The notes beneath the pieces were generated by a model. The model did not search any database. It had not been told where the DNA came from and saw only the letters and a program-made list of their open reading frames with translations. Below are positions 7,809-15,776 of a DNA stretch of 64,000 bases, in pieces; the first letter of the stretch is position 1; every line of letters begins with the position of its first letter. A program made the translations under genes and the position numbers. Where the stretch lies: NCBI GenBank assembly GCA_902779355.1, contig CACZBF010000004.1:62001-126000 (forward strand), written 5' to 3'. The stretch is from an uncultured Lachnospiraceae bacterium. GTDB taxonomy: Bacteria > Bacillota > Clostridia > Lachnospirales > Lachnospiraceae.

Positions 7809-9980
7809 ATGAAGAAGATAATATCAAAGATCAAAACTAATCTGCCGACCGGATTGACAGCAAAGTTGATCCGGTTTGTCGTGATCTTTCTGCTCGTTCT
7901 CGGGGTCGTGTTGTTTGCAATCTCCAGCTTGCAGGTACACGGTCTGGAGCACCTTGTCAGGGATGAGGGAGAGGATCTGACGAATCAGATCAGGACGGAA
8001 TCCCGTGAATCGATGAACGAGCTCATTGAGGATAGACTCCATCGACTCAGCGTTGCAGCAGCGGATAAGACCGATGATGAAATATGGGTCAACGAATATG
8101 AACTTCGGATCCTGGGCGAGCAGGTGGCGGATGTGATCAGGCATCCGGAAAACTACGGGCGTGTTCCCGTTGGCCCGCCGGATAAAAATAAGGGTGGAGA
8201 GCTTTCTCTGCAGCTGATGGCGGCGGACGGATATGAAAACATTTCTCCGGAAACAATGGAGCAGATGGAGCGGCTGGCAAATCTGGAACCGATCATGGCA
8301 GCCTATATCGGACAGTATACGATCGACTGTTATATCGCGCTGCCGGATGGAACGACCATGATCATGGACAGGTATTCGGATCAGAAATATGATGAGAACG
8401 GCAATATCAAACCTTATGACGCCACAAGCAGACCATGGTTTCAAGGGGCTGTGAAAAACCAGGATATTTACTTTACCCCTGCCGTAAAGAGTCATTTTTA
8501 TGATTTTGATATTGTGGCATACGGACTGCCGGTTTATGTGGATGGCGAACTGGTAGCCGTGCTGGAAGGATCTCTCAGTCTGGATGCGCTGAGAGAACGT
8601 GTTGAATATTTGAAATACAGCGATAAGGGCTTTAATATCCTGATCAGTAACGAAGGGCAGCTTGTCAGTACATCAAGGACAAGCGGCGAGCTTGCAATGC
8701 GTGCAGACCTGGCCGAAGACATCCGGGAATCTGTGAACCCCAGCCTCGTGGAACTGATCAATGCCGGCCTTTCCGGGGGATCCGGCACGATGATCGTGGA
8801 GGTGGACGGTGAAGATTACTATGCGGGTTACGGACCGCTGGTAACGATCGGATGGACACAGCTTGGATTTGTCTCCGTAGAAGAATTGATGAAGCCGACG
8901 AAAGCGCTGATCAACGGGACGGTTTCCTCTTTTGTGAGGACAGAGGACCGGATCCGGGCGGCATTTCACCGGAATATCGCCATCATGCTTCTACTCATGG
9001 GAGGCATCGTGATCCTTTCCATCATTTTGGTAAGCCGTCTGGCACAAAAGCGGGTGGCGCCGATCAGACATATGACGGAGCGCATCCGGGAGATGTCCGG
9101 TAAAAATATCACGTTTGAAATGGAGGAGATCTATAAGACCGGAGATGAGATCGAGACGCTGGCAAGCTCTTTTGAGGAACAATCCAACAAACTGGGAGAC
9201 TATATCGCGGAAAACATCCGGATCTCTTCAGAAAAGCAGAGGATTGACACAGAATTGAATGTTGCTACAAATATCCAGACCGATATGCTGCCGAACATTT
9301 TCCCGATCTTCCCGGACAGAAAAGAGTTTGAACTCTATGCCTCGATGAATGCGGCCAAAGAAGTCGGTGGGGATTTCTATGATATGTTTCTGATCGACGA
9401 CGACCATCTGTGCATGGTCGTGGGTGATGTCTCCGGAAAAGGAGTTCCGGCGGCGCTGTTCATGGTGATCTCCAAGACGATGCTCAAAAATCGTGCGCAG
9501 GCAGACGGGAAACCGGCAGAGATCCTGTACGATGTCAACAACAGCCTGCATGAGGGAAACAGGGAAATGATGTTTGTCACGGTATGGCTAGGAATCCTTA
9601 CCATTTCCACCGGACACCTTGTGTGGGCAAATGCGGGACATGAATGCGCTGCGATCTGTCCGGCGGACGGTGACTATGCATTGTATGAGGATCGACACGG
9701 ATTCGTGTTGGGATGTATGGAAGACAGAACGTATGTGGACAATGAGGTGGTGCTGAAAAACGGCGATGCACTGTTTCTGTATACGGATGGACTGCCGGAT
9801 GCGACAAATGCAAACATGGAGCGGATGGGACCGGAAAGGATGCTTGCGGCTCTGAACGCACATAAAGAGGACACTGCCGAACAGCTGTTGGAAAACATCA
9901 AAGAAGAAGTGGACCGGTTTGTCGGAGATGCACCGCAGTTTGACGATCTGACAATGCTGATCGTGAAATATCACGGTTGA
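7809..9980 (+). CDS. Membrane-bound PP2C-type serine phosphatase (RsbU/SpoIIE-like) with extracellular sensor
   Basis: A 723-aa protein. An N-terminal transmembrane helix (~residues 20-40) is followed by an extracellular Cache-like sensor (~residues 45-385, with RPWFQGAVKNQDIYFTP). A second transmembrane helix (near 400-420), a HAMP segment and a coiled-coil linker come next. The C-terminal SpoIIE/PP2C_SIG domain has KEVGGDFYDMF, VVGDVSGKGVPAALFM, WANAGHE, FLYTDGLPDA and a final DDLTMLIV. The metal-binding Asp residues are present. It should dephosphorylate the STAS antagonist encoded at 10423, releasing the kinase-like protein at 10005. The start at 7809 is preceded by caggag. It heads a three-gene operon. 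Confidence 0.88.
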   Translation: MKKIISKIKTNLPTGLTAKLIRFVVIFLLVLGVVLFAISSLQVHGLEHLVRDEGEDLTNQIRTESRESMNELIEDRLHRLSVAAADKTDDEIWVNEYELRILGEQVADVIRHPENYGRVPVGPPDKNKGGELSLQLMAADGYENISPETMEQMERLANLEPIMAAYIGQYTIDCYIALPDGTTMIMDRYSDQKYDENGNIKPYDATSRPWFQGAVKNQDIYFTPAVKSHFYDFDIVAYGLPVYVDGELVAVLEGSLSLDALRERVEYLKYSDKGFNILISNEGQLVSTSRTSGELAMRADLAEDIRESVNPSLVELINAGLSGGSGTMIVEVDGEDYYAGYGPLVTIGWTQLGFVSVEELMKPTKALINGTVSSFVRTEDRIRAAFHRNIAIMLLLMGGIVILSIILVSRLAQKRVAPIRHMTERIREMSGKNITFEMEEIYKTGDEIETLASSFEEQSNKLGDYIAENIRISSEKQRIDTELNVATNIQTDMLPNIFPIFPDRKEFELYASMNAAKEVGGDFYDMFLIDDDHLCMVVGDVSGKGVPAALFMVISKTMLKNRAQADGKPAEILYDVNNSLHEGNREMMFVTVWLGILTISTGHLVWANAGHECAAICPADGDYALYEDRHGFVLGCMEDRTYVDNEVVLKNGDALFLYTDGLPDATNANMERMGPERMLAALNAHKEDTAEQLLENIKEEVDRFVGDAPQFDDLTMLIVKYHG

Positions 9981-10004
9981 TCGCGTGGGACGTATGGAGA
10001 GCCG

Positions 10005-10430
10005 ATGAAGGAATTAAAAGTAGAAGCAGACCATGAAAATATGCAAAAAGTGCAGGATTTTGTGAAGGGGGAGCTGGAACAAAGTCCTGGTCTCAGTCAT
10101 AAGGATCTGCTCCAGATCCATATGGTCATCGATGAGATCTTTGGCAATATCGTTGCTTATGCATATGAGGATGGACGGGGTGATGTGGTGATCCTGGTGG
10201 ATTATGACAAGACACAGGGAACCGTTATGCTTGTCTTCACGGACGAAGGAAAGCCATACAATCCTTTGCTGAATGAGGATCCGGACATAAAGCTGTCCGC
10301 AGATGAGCGCACTGTCGGGGGGCTGGGGATCTTTATGGTAAAAAATACCATGGATGAGATTGATTACGAAAACAGAGATGGTAAGAACATATTGACAATG
10401 AAAAAACAGATAGGAGGTAGCTATGCTTAA
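10005..10430 (+). CDS. Anti-sigma factor / serine-protein kinase, RsbW-like
   Basis: A 141-aa GHKL ATPase. Motifs are an N-box VIDEIFGNIVAYAY, a G1 box FTDEGKPYNP and a G2 box GGLGIFMVK. The family binds a target (classically a sigma factor) and phosphorylates its STAS antagonist. It starts 24 nt after the phosphatase gene and overlaps the STAS gene by 8 nt, so translation is probably coupled. No sigma factor gene is visible nearby, so the output target is unknown. Confidence 0.88.
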   Translation: MKELKVEADHENMQKVQDFVKGELEQSPGLSHKDLLQIHMVIDEIFGNIVAYAYEDGRGDVVILVDYDKTQGTVMLVFTDEGKPYNPLLNEDPDIKLSADERTVGGLGIFMVKNTMDEIDYENRDGKNILTMKKQIGGSYA

Positions 10431-10725
10431 CGTAAAAACAGAAATATCGGGGGATGCGCTTCATATTGCTCTGGAGGGGCTTTTGGATTCCCAAACGGTA
10501 TCGGATCTTAAGACCGTATTATATGAAAACTTTGACAAGGTGAATGCGATCGAGTTTGATTTTGAAAAGCTTGAATATCTGACGAGTGCAGGACTTCGGA
10601 CAATTCTCGTGGCGCAGCAGGCGATGAATGACAAAAAGGGCGTCATGACGGTAAAAAACGTCCCGAAGGATATCATGGACGTCTTTAACATGACAGGCTT
10701 TTCCGATGTATTGACAATCGTGTGA
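10423..10725 (+). CDS. STAS-domain anti-sigma factor antagonist, RsbV-like
   Basis: A 100-aa single STAS domain. The phosphorylatable serine is Ser55 in EYLTSAGLRT, flanked by the usual hydrophobic strand and LVAQQAM helix. It should be phosphorylated by the 10005 kinase and dephosphorylated by the 7809 phosphatase. An RBS aggagg lies about 5 nt before the ATG, within the end of the kinase gene. It is the last gene of the trio and is followed by the promoter of the second array gene. Confidence 0.9.
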   Translation: MLNVKTEISGDALHIALEGLLDSQTVSDLKTVLYENFDKVNAIEFDFEKLEYLTSAGLRTILVAQQAMNDKKGVMTVKNVPKDIMDVFNMTGFSDVLTIV

Positions 10726-10744
10726 AAAAAGTTTGAAATTTTGT

Positions 10745-10773
10745 ATGTCACAGTGCTTTCTTTATCGTATATA
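10745..10773 (+). promoter_or_regulatory. Candidate promoter of array gene 2
   Basis: ATGTCA (10745-10750), 17 bp and TATATA (10768-10773). The string atcgtatata around the -10 matches that upstream of the gene at 15777. The -35 box is weak. Confidence 0.4.
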
Positions 10774-10780
10774 TCAGAAA

Positions 10781-10806
10781 GGGAAACCTTTTTCAACCGG
10801 TTTCCC
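10781..10806 (+). promoter_or_regulatory. Leader hairpin of array gene 2
   Basis: GGGAAACC (10781-10788) and GGTTTCCC (10799-10806) form a perfect 8-bp stem with a 10-nt loop. It begins just at the predicted transcript start and about 68 nt before the ATG. It has no T-tract, so it is probably not a terminator; an operator or a 5' stabilising hairpin is possible. Confidence 0.45.
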
Positions 10807-10873
10807 GATGAAATGAAGGAACTCATTGGTACGCCTTTTTGATGCGCTGTCAAAGCACAGGGAGGGAAGAAAT

Positions 10874-13684
10874 ATGGCTCAAGTTTATGATAATCGCAGA
10901 GTCTTCCGGAAAACAGAAGAAAGGATAAAACAAAACTTCGAGCATGTGACACAACAGGGCAGGATGATCACCTACGACCAGTATCTGCAGCAGATACAAC
11001 AACAGGAGTTCAGGGAGGTTGAGGGCGATGTCATGCTCCTGGAAAAGCCGAAAAATGAGTTTTATTCGATCAATCGGACGAAGGAGAATGTGCTCATGAT
11101 CGATGAGATCCTGGATAACGCATCATCCCTCAAGCTTTCCGAAGTGCAGAAAGAAGATCTGATGATTCGACGAAACAGGGTCAAGGATTTTGAACTTTTG
11201 AATAACAGGACAAGAGACGACAGTGACGAAATGACAGCATTAAAGGAGCAAATCCGTGAATATGATGCGGCGTTGTCTCAGAAACCGCAAACAAGTGAAC
11301 AACTTCAGGAATTTTGTACACAGGCAATGCGGACATGTAATATCGCTATCAGACGTTGCGACACATATCTGGGAAAAGGAAAGTCCTGGAAGTTTTGGAA
11401 AAGCAATCGCAATGAACGCTATCATTTGGTGGAAGAGGCAAAGGCGCGGTATTTGAGGGACGTGGCTACTTTAGAGACTCTTTTACATTTGGGGGATGCT
11501 GAGAAGTATCTTCGTGCAAATGATACTATGCTGGATCTGATGAATCTGGCACAAATCAATGATCGGCTGGTGGAATATGATAATGCCAGAAGGGCGGAGA
11601 GAGAAGCCGGAAATGCCCAAGGGCAGAACCAGCAGGCTCAGAACCAGCAGGAGCAGCAACAGAACCAGCAGGAGCAGAATCAGAACCAGCAGGAGCAGAA
11701 CCAGCAGGAGCAGAATCAGAACCAGCAGGATCAGAACCAAGGGGAACAACATCAGGAGAACGTGCATCAGGAGAATAAGAACGCGCAGGCTCAGGAGCAG
11801 CAGAATCAGGAACAGCAGCAAGAGCAAAAGAAGGAAGAGCAACAGCAACAGCAACTGTTTCGGGATGAGGAGCTGAAAAAATTGGAAGCTGGAAATACAC
11901 CGGAAATCATCGCTGTCAGAAATGCGATTACAAGCATTCAAACGGAGATGGCAAAACCGATGCCTCCTGTCAGCGTGACCGGGGATATGAAGGCTGATCG
12001 GAAAGCGGAGCGGCGTGTGCGCAAGAGAAGTGTAGACGGCAAGAAGGGAATCGACGAGTTCTGTGCGGAAATGGTCAAGAAGTTTTCAATATTGCAGAAG
12101 AGTATTGATGACTGCCTGAAAAAGGCTAATGGTGATGGATACGGCCAAAATAATGCATTAAAGGGCATCTTGGAACAGCTTCGTGACGTTACGAAAAAGG
12201 ATCGTACCCTGTTCAGGGACAAGGTGTTGTCATACCGTGCCTCACTTGCGGAGAATGTGAATGAGGCTGTCAAGGCGCATACGTGGTGTGATGCATGGAA
12301 ATATGTTCGTGCTGTTGCGTATGATCTGGATGACAACAATAATGGACTTGAAACCAAAATCACAGGAGCGGGCGCTTCAACGATCACAGTGATCACTGAT
12401 ACAAAGAAGAAGGAAACGGTATATTTCCGCAAGGGAGAGAATGCAGGAGGAATGGATGCGACTGCATTTGTTGACGACTTCATGAAATCCATAGAGGGTG
12501 AATTCAAAGGGGAGGATACTGTAAAGAATGCATTTCAGGAATTATTTCGTTCATTAGTCACCGATGAAGTTCTGAGCCACCCTGATAACGCAAATAGTCT
12601 GGATACTATTTTAAATAAGTACCGCGCTCATTCGAAGTTTGATCAGAATATGTTGGAATTTATCGAAAAGACTGATAAATGTACGGATAATGTCAAAAAT
12701 CTCTTTTACAAGCCTGAAACGACGAAGGAAACCAAAGAAATTATGGGGAAAGCACTTGCGTTATTTGCACGAAAGTTTTTCCAATGGAATTTCTCCAATA
12801 GGTGTGCGAAGATTAATCCAAACGACAGCCTTACAGACCGAAATGTTGCGACAAGCAGACTGGCGGCGGCATTAGGAATCAGTTCCATGGTCAGCGATTC
12901 CAGAACAGCAGTGATCAAAAAGGATGGAAAAGAGATCATGGGGAATGTGATGGAGGATTCGAGAGGGCAAATAATAGATTCTATAAAGGAAGACTGGAGC
13001 TACTCGAACAAGGCGATCGGACAACTGTTTACACTACAGGTTTTTGATATACTTTGTGGGCAGATCGATAGACACCACGAGAACTATCATGTCATCACAA
13101 AGAAAAAAGGTGACAAACTGGTGGTTAATAGCGTCAGAGCCATCGACAATGATATGTCGTTTGGAATGTCGTATTGGGATAATTTAGCTAATGGATACCA
13201 AAGAATGGCGCCGCTGAGCGAATGCCATATTCGGTCGATGCCGATTGATGTGATCAATAAAATTCTGGCATTGGATAAAACTGCTTTACAGGAGTTGCTG
13301 GGGGATCTGCTGGATAAAGGATATATGGATCACCTTAAGTACCGTTTGGTCCGTATTCAGGATGCTATCAGAAAGCATGCCGAAGATCCGGAATCAGGAC
13401 TTATCATAGATGGGGATGGAAAAGCCATGTATACGGGAGAAGATGCGGATGATGAGTTGCGGATGCTGAAAGCAGTGAAGAAATTCAAAACTATACAGGA
13501 TCAAAATGATGGAGGTGTCATAAGGTTCAATGGGGAAGAAATGGAACTAACAACTGAATTTGACGACGAATTTACTGAAGGATTCACGTCCTTGATCGAT
13601 TGGAAACACCTTACCCTCGAGGATCTTGATAAGCGGATAGCGGCGCTGAAACCACAGAATGCAGGGAATAATCAGCCGGGATAG
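10874..13684 (+). CDS. Large array protein 2: shared N-terminal module, Q-rich linker, kinase-like C-terminal domain
   Basis: A 936-aa protein; ATG 10874 was chosen for its ggagggaag RBS over an in-frame TTG at 10826. The shared N-terminal module (to about residue 230) includes ENVLMIDEILDNA, DLMIRRNRVKDFELLN and GKSWKFWKSNRNER. Residues ~250-325 are a Q/N/E-rich low-complexity linker. The C-terminal half has a helical region, HTWCDAWKYVR, an N-lobe-like strand pair (GAGASTITVI then ETVYFRKGENAGG), RNVATSRLAAALG, then CGQIDRHHEN (Asp732, Asn737) and AIDNDMSFG (Asp758). This order matches the DRHxxN catalytic loop and metal-binding Asp of HipA- and PI3/4-kinase-like folds. The kinase activity is inferred, and the substrate could be a protein or a small molecule. 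Confidence 0.7.
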   Translation: MAQVYDNRRVFRKTEERIKQNFEHVTQQGRMITYDQYLQQIQQQEFREVEGDVMLLEKPKNEFYSINRTKENVLMIDEILDNASSLKLSEVQKEDLMIRRNRVKDFELLNNRTRDDSDEMTALKEQIREYDAALSQKPQTSEQLQEFCTQAMRTCNIAIRRCDTYLGKGKSWKFWKSNRNERYHLVEEAKARYLRDVATLETLLHLGDAEKYLRANDTMLDLMNLAQINDRLVEYDNARRAEREAGNAQGQNQQAQNQQEQQQNQQEQNQNQQEQNQQEQNQNQQDQNQGEQHQENVHQENKNAQAQEQQNQEQQQEQKKEEQQQQQLFRDEELKKLEAGNTPEIIAVRNAITSIQTEMAKPMPPVSVTGDMKADRKAERRVRKRSVDGKKGIDEFCAEMVKKFSILQKSIDDCLKKANGDGYGQNNALKGILEQLRDVTKKDRTLFRDKVLSYRASLAENVNEAVKAHTWCDAWKYVRAVAYDLDDNNNGLETKITGAGASTITVITDTKKKETVYFRKGENAGGMDATAFVDDFMKSIEGEFKGEDTVKNAFQELFRSLVTDEVLSHPDNANSLDTILNKYRAHSKFDQNMLEFIEKTDKCTDNVKNLFYKPETTKETKEIMGKALALFARKFFQWNFSNRCAKINPNDSLTDRNVATSRLAAALGISSMVSDSRTAVIKKDGKEIMGNVMEDSRGQIIDSIKEDWSYSNKAIGQLFTLQVFDILCGQIDRHHENYHVITKKKGDKLVVNSVRAIDNDMSFGMSYWDNLANGYQRMAPLSECHIRSMPIDVINKILALDKTALQELLGDLLDKGYMDHLKYRLVRIQDAIRKHAEDPESGLIIDGDGKAMYTGEDADDELRMLKAVKKFKTIQDQNDGGVIRFNGEEMELTTEFDDEFTEGFTSLIDWKHLTLEDLDKRIAALKPQNAGNNQPG

Positions 13685-13748
13685 GTTTTTATATTTCCTG
13701 ATAATTGCCAAAGCGGCGAAAAACATAATTGAAAGAGAAGGATAACGC

Positions 13749-14654
13749 ATGAAAAGAGTAGCCTTAAACGAAGAAATTTTGGATGCATTTTTGCCCATGG
13801 ATCTCTATGAGAAAGCGGTCAGGCTTTCCACGCCCGGCAGCTTTGCACTTGGAGTCACGATGGAACAGGGGGATTTTGATGAACCGGCTGGGATCATCAT
13901 CTGTACGGAGGATGAGGATCGACTGGTGATCGATTGGATCTATGTCATGCCGGAATACCGCGGCGACGGGATCGGAAGTGAACTCCTGTACCTGGCATTC
14001 TGCGAGGGAGAGGCGCGGGGCCTGGTAGATGCGGCAGCCAGAGTTTCGGATGAATACGAAGCGAATGATTATGGATGGGATTCCAAAAGCTTTTTCGCAA
14101 ATGATGTATTTTCCGGTAAGGAGGAGGGCGAGTGCGAGTGGCGGATCTCTTTCCGGGAATTGGAAAAAATACTCGCGAAGGATGAAAAGAAGAATGAAGA
14201 CTGTGCGAAGAAAGTAGTCCGGCTATGTGACATAGATCCCAAGGGTCTAAAAACGGCAGCAGAGACGCTTGCGAGCCGTTTTGATGCCAGTGCTTCTTTG
14301 CCGATGGAGTGGGCGATCCGTATCGCAAACCCGCAGACAAGCTTTTTGCTGAAGAAGGGAGATGACTACGCAGGTATTCTCCTGATACGGAAAGTGGGGC
14401 AAACATGGTATCCATACGAACTGTGTGCTGACGATGATGAAGCGGGAGAAACACTGATCCGTGCGGCGCTTTATTGCAGTGAAGATGTTTGTATGCCCAA
14501 GGATGAGATCGAGATTGCGATCAAGACACTCTCTACGAAAAGACTGCTCCAAAAGATCGGTTTGCCGGGAACGGAATATGCCGTAACCTATCTTCTTTGC
14601 AAGATGAAGGATTTCAAAAAAAGAAAGTCTGAAGCAGAGGCCGAAGAGCTTTAA
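13749..14654 (+). CDS. Tandem GNAT-like acetyltransferase
   Basis: A 301-aa protein. The first half carries a canonical GNAT motif A (WIYVMPEYRGDGIGSELL), with YRGDGIG as the acetyl-CoA loop. The second half (~residues 155-290) resembles a degenerate second GNAT lobe (FLLKKGDDYAGILLIRKVG). It is a paralog of the gene at 2 and of the next gene. It follows array gene 2 by 65 bp and precedes its own paralog by 11 bp, so the three are probably cotranscribed up to the terminator at 15552. RBS gagaagga. The substrate is unknown. Confidence 0.75.
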   Translation: MKRVALNEEILDAFLPMDLYEKAVRLSTPGSFALGVTMEQGDFDEPAGIIICTEDEDRLVIDWIYVMPEYRGDGIGSELLYLAFCEGEARGLVDAAARVSDEYEANDYGWDSKSFFANDVFSGKEEGECEWRISFRELEKILAKDEKKNEDCAKKVVRLCDIDPKGLKTAAETLASRFDASASLPMEWAIRIANPQTSFLLKKGDDYAGILLIRKVGQTWYPYELCADDDEAGETLIRAALYCSEDVCMPKDEIEIAIKTLSTKRLLQKIGLPGTEYAVTYLLCKMKDFKKRKSEAEAEEL

Positions 14655-14665
14655 GGAGAAACAGT

Positions 14666-15520
14666 ATGGAGATCATAGATCTGAACGAGGAGAATATTCG
14701 GGAGTTTGTATCCGAGATCGGGGAAGATGTGGCAGAAAACATATCGCGCGATTATTATCGCGGGATCATCGTTACATCCGAGGACGGGAAAAAGATGGCG
14801 GCAGGGGTCATCTGGCAGTATAGGAACCTGACGGAGGAAAGAGATACCGAGAGCGTGATCGAATGGATCAGGGTCTGTGATACGGTTGCAGCCGGAGCGT
14901 TGTTTGATGCGTATTCCGAACGTGTCGCAAAGGAGAATACGGTACGGACACATGTCGTGATCCCTGTGAAAGACAGCAGTAACGAAACGCAGGCATTGCA
15001 GGATGCCGGCTTTAAGGTCAGACTGACGGAAGGGGACAATATTGTTGTTTCGCTGTCCGAATTATCCACGCTTGCCGTGATGAAAAGCCGCAAAGTGCCG
15101 GATTATATCCATCCTCTCAATACGTTGGTGCTGCGTCGTTTCCGAAGAGGCGTGGAGCAATGCGTTTCGATCGGGCAGACGGGACTTTGCGAGGATCTGG
15201 ATCTTTTGCCGATGACCTGGTTTGATCCGGATATCTCCTTTTATGCGGAAAAGGATGGCAAGATCTGTGGTTTTCTGCTTTTTCACGTGATGCCGTCGGG
15301 GATGATCGCCATTCAGCTTATGGTCGGCTGGGGCAAAGACTTCCAACAGACGATCCTCGGGATGATACGAAAATTCATCATCACCATGGAGGAGAACTAC
15401 TCCCCGGATACAAAGATCCAGATGAACCGGCGCAACCAGGCTTCTCTGCTGCTTGCGGAGAAACTGCTGCCCAGAGGCTTCGGGATCCCGGTCTATGCGG
15501 GCGGCAGGGAAGAAAGCTGA
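14666..15520 (+). CDS. Degenerate tandem GNAT-like protein
   Basis: A 284-aa paralog of the preceding gene with the same two-half layout. In place of the RxxGxG/A loop the equivalent segment reads VIEWIRVCDTVAAGALFDAY, so acetyl-CoA binding in the first lobe is doubtful. The C-terminal lobe (ISFYAEKDGKICGFLLFHV) is better preserved. An RBS aaggag lies 8 nt before the ATG. It could be a catalytically inactive partner of the 13749 enzyme, or act through the second lobe; both are inference. Confidence 0.6.
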   Translation: MEIIDLNEENIREFVSEIGEDVAENISRDYYRGIIVTSEDGKKMAAGVIWQYRNLTEERDTESVIEWIRVCDTVAAGALFDAYSERVAKENTVRTHVVIPVKDSSNETQALQDAGFKVRLTEGDNIVVSLSELSTLAVMKSRKVPDYIHPLNTLVLRRFRRGVEQCVSIGQTGLCEDLDLLPMTWFDPDISFYAEKDGKICGFLLFHVMPSGMIAIQLMVGWGKDFQQTILGMIRKFIITMEENYSPDTKIQMNRRNQASLLLAEKLLPRGFGIPVYAGGREES

Positions 15521-15551
15521 CCTTGCGGATCCCACTCACATTTTTTACCTT

Positions 15552-15593
15552 AAGCCCATGCGTTCTTTTGAAGGACGCCCTGCGGCTTTTTTT
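15552..15593 (+). terminator. Rho-independent terminator after the GNAT pair
   Basis: AAGCC (15552-15556) pairs with GGCTT (15584-15588). It encloses an inner stem GCGTTCTT-ttg-AAGGACGC (15560-15578, one G-U pair). A run of seven T follows. It ends the 10874-13749-14666 transcript. Confidence 0.7.
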
Positions 15594-15695
15594 CATTTCC
15601 GGCGCAATTTCGCCATTTCTATGAGTTGCGCCATCTGCTTCCGGATGCGAATTTTCTGTGTAAAACACTAATCCTTGTTATCTTTTTAACAATGA

Positions 15696-15726
15696 TTGCC
15701 ATATTAACAAAATCATCGTATATAAT
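15696..15726 (+). promoter_or_regulatory. Promoter of array genes 3-5
   Basis: TTGCCA (15696-15701), 17 bp and TATATA (15719-15724), within TATATAAT. The 70 bp around it align with the region upstream of array gene 1, including ACTAAT, TTTAACAA, TTGCCAT and CGTATA. This suggests a common regulatory block. Confidence 0.65.
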
Positions 15727-15776
15727 AATAACAACACAAAGATATCTGTTTTCAATCAGATCAGGAGGAAAAAGGT

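Noticed and set aside
13705-13729. TTGCCA before the GNAT gene at 13749 as a third copy of the array promoter
   Set aside because: The CATAAT that follows is only 13 bp away, too short for a normal spacer, and the flanking block is not conserved.
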